64,000 nt of DNA from positions 13,162,570 to 13,226,569 of the forward strand of contig NW_023998414.1 in assembly GCF_014805625.2 (NCBI RefSeq), read 5' to 3'. Numbering within the stretch: the first letter of the stretch is position 1; every line of letters starts with the position of its first letter. Below, piece by piece: positions 33,461-44,938 of this stretch. The notes beneath the pieces were generated by a model. That model did not search any database, had not been told where the DNA came from, and worked only from the letters and a program-made list of their open reading frames with translations. The position numbers and the translations under genes are program-made. This DNA comes from Glossina fuscipes (Eukaryota > Arthropoda > Insecta > Diptera > Glossinidae).

Positions 33461-34237
33461 GAAAATGACCGGGAATTCAATTTTCATTTATCTATAAAAT
33501 ATTAAGCTACTTTTAAGGCAACATGTCTTCGTCACCGTTCAATTTTAAAAGCATTAGTCATAGGCATTACCTAGGGTCACCTTGACTTTTATCGGCTAAC
33601 ATTTTATATAGCATTTATTATCTTAAATCGTTTGTTCATAAAATTATAATTTCAGCTTTGAGGGCAGAAATAAGTTACAAATAGCTCAAGCTTTTCAATT
33701 AAATTTTTGAACTGAAAATTCTCGAAATGAATGGACTTGTAAGGAAGCTCACTAGCTGGATGAATAATTCAACAACTGTTTTCGAACAAACCAAACTAAG
33801 GATGCTAGACTTGGAAAAGAGTTAATGCCAGTTTCCCAACTTCTTTTCGAAAGTGTCTCTTGCCCGCTTTATCTGTCGCATATATAATTGCACTTAAAAT
33901 CTCTTGCCAATGGACAATAATTCATCCTTATTAACTTTTTTTTTTTTTTTTTTTTTTTAAAGGAAATTTCATGCCATTGGAATAGGACGCATTGAGGCTC
34001 AGGCCCAAAGCATCATTCACAGATAGCGATTGTAAAGTCCGGCTGACCAGTTTACGGATTCCAATCTTGAAATCTCTTCCATATTAAACTTTAGTATCAA
34101 TAAGTCGATAGTAGGATCGAAATAGCATTAGCAATATTAGCTTAATACTTTTTCGTGAATTTATAAATAATAGATAAGACTGGTTTCTGGGTTTGTTGAT
34201 CTTCTAAAGTAAAATATCGTACACCATATAAAGTTCA
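33461..34237. other. noncoding stretch, nothing recognised
   Basis: AT-rich sequence with a poly-T run of about 23 at 33936-33958. Confidence 0.6.
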
Positions 34238-34420
34238 TTAAATGGAATGCCGCATGTTGGCAACAATAATCTGCGATTCGGCAGCGTCCCAGCGAAGTGA
34301 ATCGCATCTAAGGTAAGTTGTGAAACTTAACAATTGACAATTAAAACAACGATAATTAGTTTGACGCTTATCCCTTCCAGAACCCGGGCGTTTCTTAAAA
34401 AACCATCCTTTAAATGACAA
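34238..34420 (-). other. possible retroelement gag remnant
   Basis: The minus-strand 60-codon frame has a basic stretch then a Cys pair, 'GSGRDKRQTNYRCFNC', which resembles the basic region and first half of a gag zinc knuckle (CxxC). The expected His and third Cys (CxxCxxxxHxxxxC) are not at the right spacing; the next Cys is eleven residues on. It is suggestive only, and no protease or reverse transcriptase is nearby. Confidence 0.2.
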
Positions 34421-34960
34421 TACTGTGATGTATACATATATATATATATACAGTTTTAATTTACAATTACATAATATATTTACAATACATATTCAATTAC
34501 ATAATACAACGCTCCTATTTATACTTTCGGCATGAGTTACGATTGTAATATTTAAAAAGAAAAAACATTAATTTATTTTCATATTTATTTAATGAGTTTT
34601 AATCTCAATTTTTAAATTATTTTCCCTTTTGTAATTAAGACTAATGTTTACGTATTGTAAAAGTGAACTGAAAAAATGTAATTAGTTTTATATTTTTGTT
34701 TTATTGGCCCTTGTCCTAATGTAAGAAGCTTAGTGCGTAGTTGCTTTGGAATTTTTCGATTGTTTTTGCCTCTTTTATGCAATAAAAGCTAATGTGAAGT
34801 CTCATCGAACTTTTATTGCATATTACTCATCTTATTAATCTCGAAAGCTTGCTATGGCAGATCACAAGTACGTTTTGAAGATTGTTCTCGTAGGTTTGTG
34901 ATGTGTGGGAAATGATCGCTGTACATGTGAATATAGCTTTGATCAGAGAGGAAATGGAGA
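34421..34960. other. AT-rich noncoding stretch before the tandem array
   Basis: A (TA)n run lies near 34437-34450. The last 25 bp before the array ('gatcagagaggaaatggaga') weakly resemble the end of the array unit. Confidence 0.55.
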
Positions 34961-35368
34961 AAGTAGTGTTTGTGCAAGTTCGATCGGAAAGTGGAAAAGT
35001 CACGGGAGATTATTTCAAGTAGATTTTTCCAGAGTAAGGCAATGTGATAAGAAGGATAAGAAGTAGTGTTTGTGTAAGTTCGACTGGAAAGTGGAAAAGT
35101 CACGGGAGACCATTTCAAGTAGATTTTTCCAGAGTAAGGCAATGTGATAAGAAGGATAAGAAGTAGTGTTTGTGCAAGTTCGACTGGAAAGTGGAAAAGT
35201 CACGGGAGACCATTTCAAGTAGATTTTTCCAAAGTAAGGCAATGTGATAAGAAGGATAAGAAGTAGTGTTTGTGTAAGTTCGACTGGAAAGTGGAAAAGT
35301 CACGGGAGATCATTTCAAGTAGATTTTTCCAGAGTAAGGCAATGTGATAAGAAGGATAAGAAGTAGTG
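34961..35368. repeat. 100-bp tandem array, four copies
   Basis: Units start at 34961, 35061, 35161 and 35261, each exactly 100 bp, followed by 8 bases of a fifth. Units differ at only a few positions (for example cgatcgg/cgactgg, gagat/gagac, ccagag/ccaaag), so they are over 94% alike by eye. Each contains 'gtggaaaagtcacgggaga' and 'agatttttcc'. The period is not a multiple of three, so the overlapping minus-strand frames (34852-35142, 35015-35242, 35115-35303) shift frame each unit and are artefacts. It may be a fragment of a satellite family or a local minisatellite. Confidence 0.95.
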
Positions 35369-38056
35369 CGCTGGATGAGAATGTTAAGGAAAGTAGAAAA
35401 AAAAACAAAATCGCTTTATCTCTGTGTAAACACAACACAACATACGTTATGCCAGTACTCACCAGTGTCGAGAGTATTAGAAGCACTTATTTTCCTTACA
35501 TTCTGCATCTTTTCCTGTGCACGTTCGCTTCCGCCAGCACATTACGAATTGTACTCTAATTTTGCCCGAGGTAAGTAGTACGAATACCGGTTGCTATAAT
35601 GTGTGATTATTTTATGCAACGCTTTAAAGAATTTAAACTCTTGAGTACATTTTTTTTTGAAAATATCAAGTTATGTGCAACGGAGGTCATGTTTTTTATA
35701 CCGGTGCCCCGAAGTTTAAGAGCTGCCCTAAAGTCTTTTTTGCACAAAACCTAGATTTCGATTTTGCTTTGTAATGTAATGTGAATAAATAACGGATTGA
35801 AATTCTTTTCTAATTGCAATAATCTATCACTGAAACTATTATTATGTTCCATGCCTTTGCATTGCAATTTATTCTACTTTCGCTTAACATTGTGTCGTCA
35901 TTAGAAAAATGGTAATTTTAAAAAAAATTTTTACCTATCTGCAACGCAAGTGTGCATAAATGACAGTTTGACTGCTCTGCAGTGGTTAAGGGAACTAATT
36001 TGTTTTTAGTTCGAAAACAGCGTTTTTTTTTTTAAGTTATCAACAAAAAAATAAAAGTAAAAAAGAATGCAAAGAAAATGACAGCAAAATGTGTATATTA
36101 GAAACACATTAGCCACATGTGCACGCACAAATGTGCGCATTTGCATCTATGATTATGGATGTAAGTCACTGCATATATTTATTTGTATTCAGTTACTGCG
36201 TTCTTCAGAAAATTATTATTATTCTCTCTTTTATTTATTCATTCATATATATATATATATATTTTTTTTTTTTTGTTTCTCTGGTACTCCATGCATGCGA
36301 ACAAACAGAAATGCAAACAAGAAAGATCTCGAATTGTGAAAATCTTGTAAAGAAAATAAAAATTTTAAAAACCAACAAAACATAACTGATTTCAATCAAT
36401 GGAAGCTAAGTGCAAAATGCAGAGAATGAAAACAATAAAAGAACGAAACTCTACACGAATGTAACAAAAAAAAAAAAAAAGAAGCAAAAATGTAAAAAAT
36501 AGAAACAGAAAAAAATATATAAATAAAAGAAAGAGCGTGTAATAGGCCTTTGTGATGTAACGGAAATTCTAGCAAATTTTGATTCTTTTCTACTTAAAGT
36601 CATCTTATATTGCTTGACTGCTTACCTTTCTTAATATCATAAATATTCTGCAGATCATTTTTTAGCAGGTAAACAGGAAAGAATTTGTTATAGAAAAACT
36701 CTGCATACGCAGTACTATTAGTGTAGTTTAAACCGTAAGATTTAACAGAAAAATTGGCAAACATGGCGAAGGCAATAATAATTTCATGCAGACAAACAAA
36801 TGTACATACATTTGCGGTTGCTTCGGTCAGGGTAAGAAAGTAAGTGACATAGAAACAAAGACACAAAACATTTGCATAGTTTTTGGAGGCTGTTGCTGTT
36901 GTGACTGCTTTTCAACTCTTGAACAATTCTTCACATATAGATGCTGTGTTTGCTTTACTAGCTTAAATGCCTTCTTTCCGTTCTAAACATGTTTCAAGTG
37001 AAAATTCCTAACTACTTCTCCTTCCCGAAAAAAAAAAAAACAAAAAACTAAAAAAAAAGCAAAAAAGCAAAAAAATTATACGTTTTTATACTCACTTAAC
37101 CGGTTTGCATTTTGTCGTGCTATAGCTATCGACAAATAGCTTTACTATGTCGTACGAAAGTCAGTAAATCGATAAAATTGAAATGAGAAAGATTCTGACT
37201 ATCCTTTGCAGTAAATAGGAATACGTGTGTATGTTTGTGTTCATGGTTGGACGATACAGATAAATTTTAAAAAACAATGAATCGGAAAACAAGATAAACT
37301 GGCTTTGTTATCATTCAAGTTATTATAGGCGTAAGAGCATAACTAAAATTAATCGCCCGATAGGCTTTTTACTACTGTTTTACTATCTATTATCCGTTCT
37401 TTTCTAAAAATAGCAAAGTAAGAGATTATTTCTTGTAAAGACCAAAAATTGCAGTAAAAGTAGTAGTAAAAAATGCAGTAAACAAAATACTTTTAGCCAG
37501 GACTTTATATACTGCCTTATGAAGCTCAAAAGAACAATATATATGAATGTAGTAAAGATGATATCGGATTTAAAATGAAAACAAATAGCTTCGAAGACTT
37601 TGATTAAATTTTTGGAATAATCATTTCACTTTTATAGGTTCGCATTAAAAAAGAAATAACAAAATCGGCATAAAATAGATGATCAATTCGACTATTATCG
37701 TATGCTATATTATGAAGATTTGTGTTTTATTTATTTATTTATTTATTAATTTTTTTTTTTTTTTTGTTAACTGATCACGTCAATCGGGGGACGTCATTTA
37801 GGTGGAAACAGGACAGGATATATGAACGGACAGATGGACGGAGTGAATTTCGCGAGCAAACGAAGCGTATGTACTTTTGGAAGTCTGCGATTATTTACAA
37901 ATTAAAGTGTAAAACTAAAAAAAATATTTTCTTACTGAGTAGTGCTTTTCAACATACGTTCACTTTATCGTTTTCAAAAAAATGTAATTTTCATGTTTAG
38001 TTTAAGCAAATAGATGAGTACTTGTTCTGATTTCCTTCTCCCTCCTTCTTTCTTTC

Positions 38057-38087
<31 letters not shown>

Positions 38088-39169
38088 GTCTCGCTCTCTT
38101 TACTTGACTTCTACCCCTTTTACTTTTTTCCTGTCTGCACAAATATGGCTTAATGATTGTTTTTTCTCTTGGCCTTCCATTTAAGTTCATGACTTGTTAA
38201 TGTATTTAAAAATTTAAAACAAATACATTATGAAGCCAATAAATCAAGGGATGCGCACACATAATATACCGAGCTTTAGCTTTTTACCTCAATATTTATG
38301 CGAAATTGAAATATTCAGTAGACTTGATTTGACTACTAAATAAAGTAAGTAATTTATTTCAATTTTTCCCTGAATGTAGCTATGAAAATGAAAAGCTTTA
38401 AAATAAGCAATAATTTTCTTTGCCATCCAAAAATTTCGACTAGTACGAGTAGTAGTTGGTTTTGTCAAAAGAAGAAGGCAAAAAATTTTGAAATATCTAC
38501 GATTTTCGACAAAAACTCCTTTCAGATCGACACACTTTTCTCAGCAATGTTCCAATATCTTCAATACTAAGTTTATAGAATAGTCGTTGTACGCCTCGGC
38601 AGTGGCCATTAATCGCAAGCTTCATTTCTTCATTATTGAAAATTGTGTTATTAACGAGTCATTTTTTCAGGTTCGGAAAGAGAAGCTAATCTAAAGGGAC
38701 TCAATTTGACAAGAAGTAGTAAGAAGAAAGTAATTTGAAATTTGATTTTTTGAATTTTCTCATCAGTCTGCGGCATTCAGACGCTGCCATATTTAAATTT
38801 CGTTTTTGATTATGTTCTTCTTTTCTTTTTTCGTGTTAGGTCAGGCATTTTTTAGTGAACACTCATCCCATATCACTTCATGGAATTCATTCACAATTCC
38901 TCACGTGGTCAATTCATTTGTTTGACAACTGCCAAGATTACTTTGATTGCTTGCACGGATTCGTTTAATTTCTGGCATCTGGGACATTATTGTTGTAAAC
39001 GAGGAGAGCGCAGTTACCCCAGAGTAAAAACTAACTAGGCTTTGATAGCGCCTAACGATGAGCAAATTGTTCGCGTTTACGAATTCATTGAACGGATTCA
39101 CGATGATATCGCCGGCTATGTGTAGTAATTAGGTTTTATTTTTTTTTTACCCTACACGACTGGCAGTAT
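35369..39169. other. AT-rich noncoding stretch
   Basis: Contains poly-A near 36465-36480, (TA)n plus poly-T at 36246-36274, a low-complexity A-rich block at 37028-37075, (TTTA)n at 37726-37747 and (CT)n at 38063-38100. The 60-90 codon frames here lack motifs. Confidence 0.6.
38063..38100. repeat. (CT)n microsatellite
   Basis: A CT run with two G interruptions near its 3' end. Confidence 0.9.
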
Positions 39170-39480
39170 ATTAAGAGTATATTAAGGTTGTGCGGATGTA
39201 TGCAAACCCATCTTTTATTAGGCCGATCAATGATTCACTATCGCCTTTCTGAATTGATTAAGGCTTGCCTGTCAGTCAGTCCGTTCTATATTCTTGTGTT
39301 CGATGTACAGGCTGTAGTTTTTAAGGTATTTTGATGAAATTTAATTCACCAAAGTCTTTTGGTCCAAGGATGCACGCTATTGAAAATATTTTAGATCGGA
39401 CTACGTTTTCAACCATTCGCCAAGCCTTATTTTGAAAAACCGTTATATGAATAATTGTATAATGGTCGAGGGTATTCAAT
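39170..39480 (+). repeat. dispersed fly repeat, copy C
   Basis: Forward copy with 'ttattaggccgatcaatgatt', 'cttgcctgtcagtcagtccg', 'acaggctgtagtttttaagg', 'ttttgatgaaatttaattca', 'cgctattgaaaatatttt' and 'aaaaaccgttatatgaata', ending with 'ggtcgagggtattcaatgctgg'. It is the copy most like 42350-42710 in block order. It overlaps the start of the 124-codon frame at 39455-39829, which weakens that frame as a gene. Confidence 0.7.
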
Positions 39481-41490
39481 GCTGGCTTACCGTAATGCTA
39501 TTATATGTTCACACATAAAATTTAATGAAAGCTTTTTCTATTTAATTCTGACAAAGTATTTTAAAATTTTTGCTTGTTATGTGTACAATAAAGTATATGT
39601 ATGGGATAAAGGGCCTCTAATAAAACACGTCACCTTGACTACTTTAATCGAAGCAAGAAGCCATCGATCAATAAAAAGATTTAAGTTGGTTAGTGCAGTC
39701 TTAGCGTTTAGTGTTAAGAAAACTTGTCCTCTGCGTCAAAATTCATTTAATCTTAATAGTGATGTTGTTCTGAATGAGAGTAAAACCTTTTCGTTTCGAG
39801 AGTTCTTTATCACTGACACTCCTTTATGATAAAATTTTAGTCTTTCATGCCCCAACGTTTGAATGTACTTCACATAAACTATTATCTCTTTAATCCTGTA
39901 AATATTTAGCTGTTACTTTGAGTTTATTTGAAAGTTTCAAGTACCGATCTAATCTTATCTAATTAAATAATTTCTAAATATTAACTTCAAGTAAATAAAA
40001 CAAAAAAGAACAAGTTTTTTTTTTTTGCTTACCCTTTTGAATTTTTCTTTCGCTAGTAATTAGAGCAAAACCATTAAGGTAGTAGACGACATCGTAACTA
40101 TGCAAAGCAATACAAATGCCTGGAAATAAAAGAAACTTTAAACGAACTTTTAACACCCACCGAATGAATGAACATTTTAAAAAATCATTTCACAAATTGC
40201 TAGGGAGAAGTTCGCCGAAGCACTTCTAAGATATGAATGAAATTCTGAAATTTTGTTACCTCATCTGTCAGTTGCCAGTTTAACTTACGTACATCTACAG
40301 ATATTCATGAGCATTGTGTGAGGGGAACAGATGTCTCTAGATGCTTAACGTGAATATTTGTCGTGAAGGCTTAATCCCATGGTGCCTGATGGCACACGGA
40401 GAGTGGAAACGTACACTCAACGTCCCGAGGAAAGCCTCGAGCTCCAGTGGATATACGTATAATGGCGTATGTAAGTTTTATAGGGTCTTTGAAGCTTTTT
40501 CTATGGATGCTGTAAACGTCGTGACAAAAGAATGAAATTTCTACAATATTAAGTAGACTGTGGCCGTTTTTCCTTTATTTTCCTATAGGCGCTACAGGGT
40601 CATTCATAGAATGTAATGTTAAATTTTTATGGCTGTGTCTTTTGTTGCTTATAGGTAACGAGCAAAGATTAAATTTTATTTTATTTTTTTTCTGGAAGTG
40701 GAAGTGCTCTCAAGTTACTTTGTGCTGTGGTCGTGTCTTTTAACCGATTTGGTTCAATTTCGAAATCAACTTGCTTGCAAAAACTTCCAATGCTGTTGCT
40801 ATATTTGAAGCAGCTTTTTGTGACCAGGAAAATGTTTACAACAGACATTATATAGATAGTCAGGCAGAATGTATACACTGTATAGGCTTTCTGAAGCTGC
40901 TTTCTGAGTTTTTCAAACGTTTTGATATCATAAATATATCTCCTCATCCTTCGGTGATGAGTATAAAAAAGAAACAGCTTAATATCAAAAAAAAAAAAAG
41001 AAAAAAAAACATTTCATTAAAATACTTCGTTAGGAAATGTACTGATTTTGTTATTTATTTCATCTAAAGTTGAAGCTAGTCAACTATTCAATGAAAATCT
41101 TTTAATATAAGCGCAATGGAATATTTTTACAAAAGCCAAGCATCAAACCTATCTACATTCATAGTAGGTGCTCTAAAAAGCTTTCCACCATTTATATGTG
41201 GGCTATTTGCGGTCGCGGCAAGCCAGAACTAATAAATGAATAGTTTTTAAAGTTAGTCGGTGTATGAAACAAATTTTACCGTTTTTACATTTATTTTACT
41301 TAGATGTGAGATGATGCGTCGCGAAAATAAGTAAAGTTTCCGCAAAAGTGCCGCTTATTTCACAATTTTTAATGTTAAATATGCTATTAAAAAGCGACTT
41401 CACTTGCATGTGATACAAAAATGTCTGAATCAATCAAATATGTGTTTGGCAATGACATTTCAGAACCTCTGAACCCAGGTCACTTTTAAA
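39481..41490. other. AT-rich noncoding stretch
   Basis: The 124-codon plus-strand frame at 39455-39829 begins in the dispersed repeat, has no motif and is AT-rich Phe/Lys/Leu sequence; I treat it as chance. A hairpin lies at 40943-40961. Nothing else is recognised. Confidence 0.55.
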
Positions 41491-41815
41491 GTTCTTGATA
41501 GTTTAAGTGATGCAAAGGGCCACACTTGAGTGCCACTTGGAGGTTGTACGTGCCCTTGATGAGCTAGCTAGTTCGGGAGATGTTAGTCGGGGGGTGAGCG
41601 GTGGGGCCTTTAAAATTTTTTGTTGACGGACACTCGACAGACGGTTGCAACGAAAATATATGCGCATGCTTTTCCCTTATAAGAGCAAACGAACGGACAA
41701 AATCTACTTGCCGAGCGGGCAAAACTCAAGTCCTGAGCGATACTACACCTTATCCTACCCATGATCTCTTTCGGTCCGTGATTTTAATGAGCGAGCCCGA
41801 AGTTGGTTTCTAAGC
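41491..41815. other. GC-richer island, unidentified
   Basis: A clearly less AT-rich block with 'tcgggggg' and 'gagcgggc'-type strings. A 70-codon plus-strand frame (41601-41813) has Cys and Thr but no known motif. It could be old transposon DNA. Confidence 0.3.
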
Positions 41816-42349
41816 TACGTTCCCCTTGAAAACAATTTTTTTAATATAATTTCCTCTTCTTTTTTTTTTTTTTTTTTTAAACAAGACGAATAAATATGTT
41901 TTTACATAGTTATATTAATTTATAAACATATAGTATCTATGTAAAAAAAAAGATATAAAAAAAAAAAAACCTGATGTCGTCAACAAGGCTGGAATGCTGC
42001 TTTCCCGCTACTACTGATAAGGAAGTTGCTTTACAGCGATATCACCAATAACATAATTACCTCTCAAAGAAACATTTTTTTTTTTTGTTTTTACCTTCGT
42101 CAATTGCGATATGTCATTTAAACAAACATTTTTCACCAAGATTTTGTACAAGGCATTCTATTGTCACTGTGTCATTGTAATATTATGTGCAACACTTGAT
42201 AAAACATTAAAGAGTTCCTTCAGCTTTTTTGGAATACATATAATATAAATAATCTTCAAGGCTTCAATTAGTTGCTTTTAGATTGATTCGTTCATTTCTT
42301 TGTTCGTATTAACAAAAGTCGTATCATAACCATAGATATTTCTTTTTAT
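41816..42349. other. AT-rich noncoding stretch
   Basis: Poly-T at 41859-41878 and A-rich runs at 41942-41970. No gene seen. Confidence 0.65.
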
Positions 42350-42710
42350 ACCCTATACCACAAGTGGTGTTAGTTGGTTGCGAATGTATGTCAGCCAGAA
42401 TGGCTTACTATAGATCTACCTTCTTTTTTATTACACCGATCGATTCGGAATTATTTTCTAAATCGATCTAAGCCTGTTTTCCCGTCTGTCCCTTAGGTCC
42501 GTTTGTATGTCTTATTCCGTGATGATCAACTTGCAGGCTGGAATTCCTGAGATATTTTGATCAAATTTGATAGATTCGCAAACGCTATTGAGAATGACTC
42601 GATTAGGACCACTTTTTCGACCACTTCCCATATAACAGTTTATTTTGAAAAGTCGTCGTATGCATGTCGGCTGCATTAAGCGACATGGTGTAGGCTATTT
42701 AATGACGTGC
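42350..42710 (+). repeat. dispersed fly repeat, copy D (best copy)
   Basis: Starts with TATACCCTATACCACAAGTG (42352-42371), then 'ggttgcgaatgtatg', 'ttattacaccgatcgattcg' (about 42430), 'aaatcgatctaagcctgttt' with 'cccgtctgtcc', 'gagatattttgatcaaattt', 'cgctattgagaatgac', 'ggaccactttttcgaccac', 'cccatataacagtttatttt' and 'gtgtaggctatttaatg'. Other copies share subsets of these blocks in the same order. It is noncoding in all copies. Fly genomes contain abundant repeats of this layout, but I cannot assign the class (nonautonomous Helitron-like is one option). Confidence 0.75.
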
Positions 42711-44085
42711 CCTGGCCCTGGCCGTGGCTGTTGCTTGTTATCCATTATTTCATGTTGTTTTAACCTTAAGTTGAAATTCCTCCTGCTTCTTAATCTAAAA
42801 TTATATATATTTACAAAAATTCTCTTAATTAATTGATTACAAATTATCGTAACTTAAAATTAAGATAAATTTTCTGGCTAATGCTCTTTATGAACGGAGA
42901 CAAATAAATAAAGAAAATAATTATTAAATGAATGTGTGTGTGTGAGTGTATACGGATTTTAATCTATCGAAAAGCTCAAAATTATTTAGACTATCTTGTA
43001 TTATTATTATACATATTAAATATTGATAAATGGTATTACTTCTGCCTATATAGTGGTTAAGTTGGAGCAATTCTTACTTAACTTCACTCAGCCATATAAA
43101 TCGATTATAAATTTTATATATATATATATATATATATTCTATATTTATATATATATATATATATACATATATGTAAAGCTTTTTAGATTATTTACACTTG
43201 CAAAGATGCTTTCAGTACATAGAAGTCCATAGGATACTCACGTACATATATTAGTGTTAAGTATTTTAACGGTTGCAATATACTAAAATTTATTTGAAGG
43301 ATGTTGCTACTATATAACTGTGTTTACAAAACTCTGCTAACAAACTGTATTGTGGTTGGTTGTTTGTCTTGGTTGCGCTCGAAACTTTTTGCAATGTAAT
43401 CATTTCATGGACACAACATGAAGAAGAGCAAATGAGATGGAAAGATAGAGACGTGAGCGCCAGGAAATAACGGGCAAAGGAGTAGAATCAAAAGTGAAAA
43501 TAAAGAGTGAATAATGTTTCGATAAGCAAGTTTTTGCATAAAATTTATGAGAAAAATTTTTCGTTTTAAGAATTTAAAAAAATTATTACCCTTAACATTG
43601 AGTTCATAGATTAATGGCTTAAGTTACAAGTTCGCTATAGAATTGAAATATTTATTAAAATTTCATATCAGTTCATACAACTATACGTAAACAGATAAAT
43701 CCTTTTCTTTACTTTCAAAAGTTGAAAGAAATCAGAATTAATTTCGCTTAATGGAGACACTGTCGTTATTTAATTCCCTTCCATATAGATGTTATGAATT
43801 TTAAAAAGACACAAGAAAAAAAAAAAAGTTGAATAAAAAATTTTGAGCCTTTAAGGATGAAATCAAAGCAATCATATGATTTTATACACATATATATATA
43901 TACATAAGAGAATAGAATAATTTCTGTCATTCTTCCGTTTCTAAATGGATTTTCTTTGATTACTTTTCAACAAGGTATGGCGGTTACTTTTCGTAAATGT
44001 CGTTTCAAAATAATTTGACAGGTAAGGAGAATTCTAGTCTTTGCCATAGAACACTAAAATTATTCCCAATTTTTATATGAACTTA
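42711..44085. other. AT-rich noncoding stretch
   Basis: Two (TA)n runs at 43117-43138 and 43147-43172 are separated by 'ctatattt'. No gene seen. Confidence 0.6.
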
Positions 44086-44845
44086 CTATTACGGAACTGA
44101 GTATTAAAAATTAGACTTGCTTGGAAGCAAAGAAGAGAGAGAAATTGCGCCCAAAAGATTCAGAAACTGTGTTATGTATTAAACTACTATATATTATGGA
44201 TCGAATTTCATCATATCTTATTAAAATGTAGACTTTTCTGCCTTAAAAATAAAATTTGGCGGGCAAATCCTTATATAGAATATGATCCAAAAATAGTCTT
44301 ACGCTATTCAAATGTTATAGCGTTCATTTCAATATCAACAAATACTATTACGGATCAACTTTCATTAAAACATATTAAAATGTCGATTTTTCGGCCCTAA
44401 AGATTAATTTAAGATTAATTTAATTAAAAATTAATTTTCGCAAAAGTCCTTATTAGGCGTGGATGGTCCAAATTTGCTACAATTAATTTTTTTACCCTAA
44501 TGTACTATTGATGTGATCTGATCTTCATCGTGGACCATTGTAAATTGGACCTTTTTGAGAAAAAGTTAAAAATATTGCTGCAACCGGTCGAAAATTTTCA
44601 TACCAATAGAATGCCAAAATACTATTACTTAGCTACTTTTAGCAAATCTTATCAAAATATCTCAAAAATTGCCATCTGTGGCTTGAAGACAGATTTTGGA
44701 TGGACAGACAGGTTTAGATCGATTAAGAATTATTTTCTAAATCGATTGTTAAAATAAAAAGTGGGTTTATCTCAAGTCCTTCTCTGGATGACATACATCG
44801 ATGCGAACTTAACATATGCTTGTAGCACAAGTGGTGTAGGGTACA
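44086..44845 (-). repeat. dispersed fly repeat, copy E, with internal duplication
   Basis: A reverse-orientation copy. Its core is at 44640-44845, with 'atcaaaatatctcaaaaatt', 'ggatggacagacaggttta', 'gatcgattaagaattatttt' and 'tagcacaagtggtgtagggta'. The outer part contains two diverged copies of a block of about 154 bp starting at 44192 ('tattatggatcgaattt') and 44346 ('tattacggatcaacttt'), both continuing with 'tattaaaatgt(a/c)ga' and a later 'gcaaa(a)tccttat'. Confidence 0.65.
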
Positions 44846-44898
44846 GAAATAGTAATAATAAAAAAATGAAAATTTCTAAAATTAATCTTTAGAAACGA

Positions 44899-44938
<40 letters not shown>

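Noticed and set aside
34852..35303. Three overlapping minus-strand frames with repeated peptide motifs
   Set aside because: They translate the 100-bp array, and the period is not divisible by three, so the same DNA is read in shifting frames.
34961..35368. CRISPR-like regular repeat
   Set aside because: The units are contiguous 100-bp tandem copies without unique spacers, and the DNA is eukaryotic in character.
39455..39829. 124-codon plus-strand frame, the longest in the window
   Set aside because: It starts inside dispersed-repeat copy C and shows no domain.
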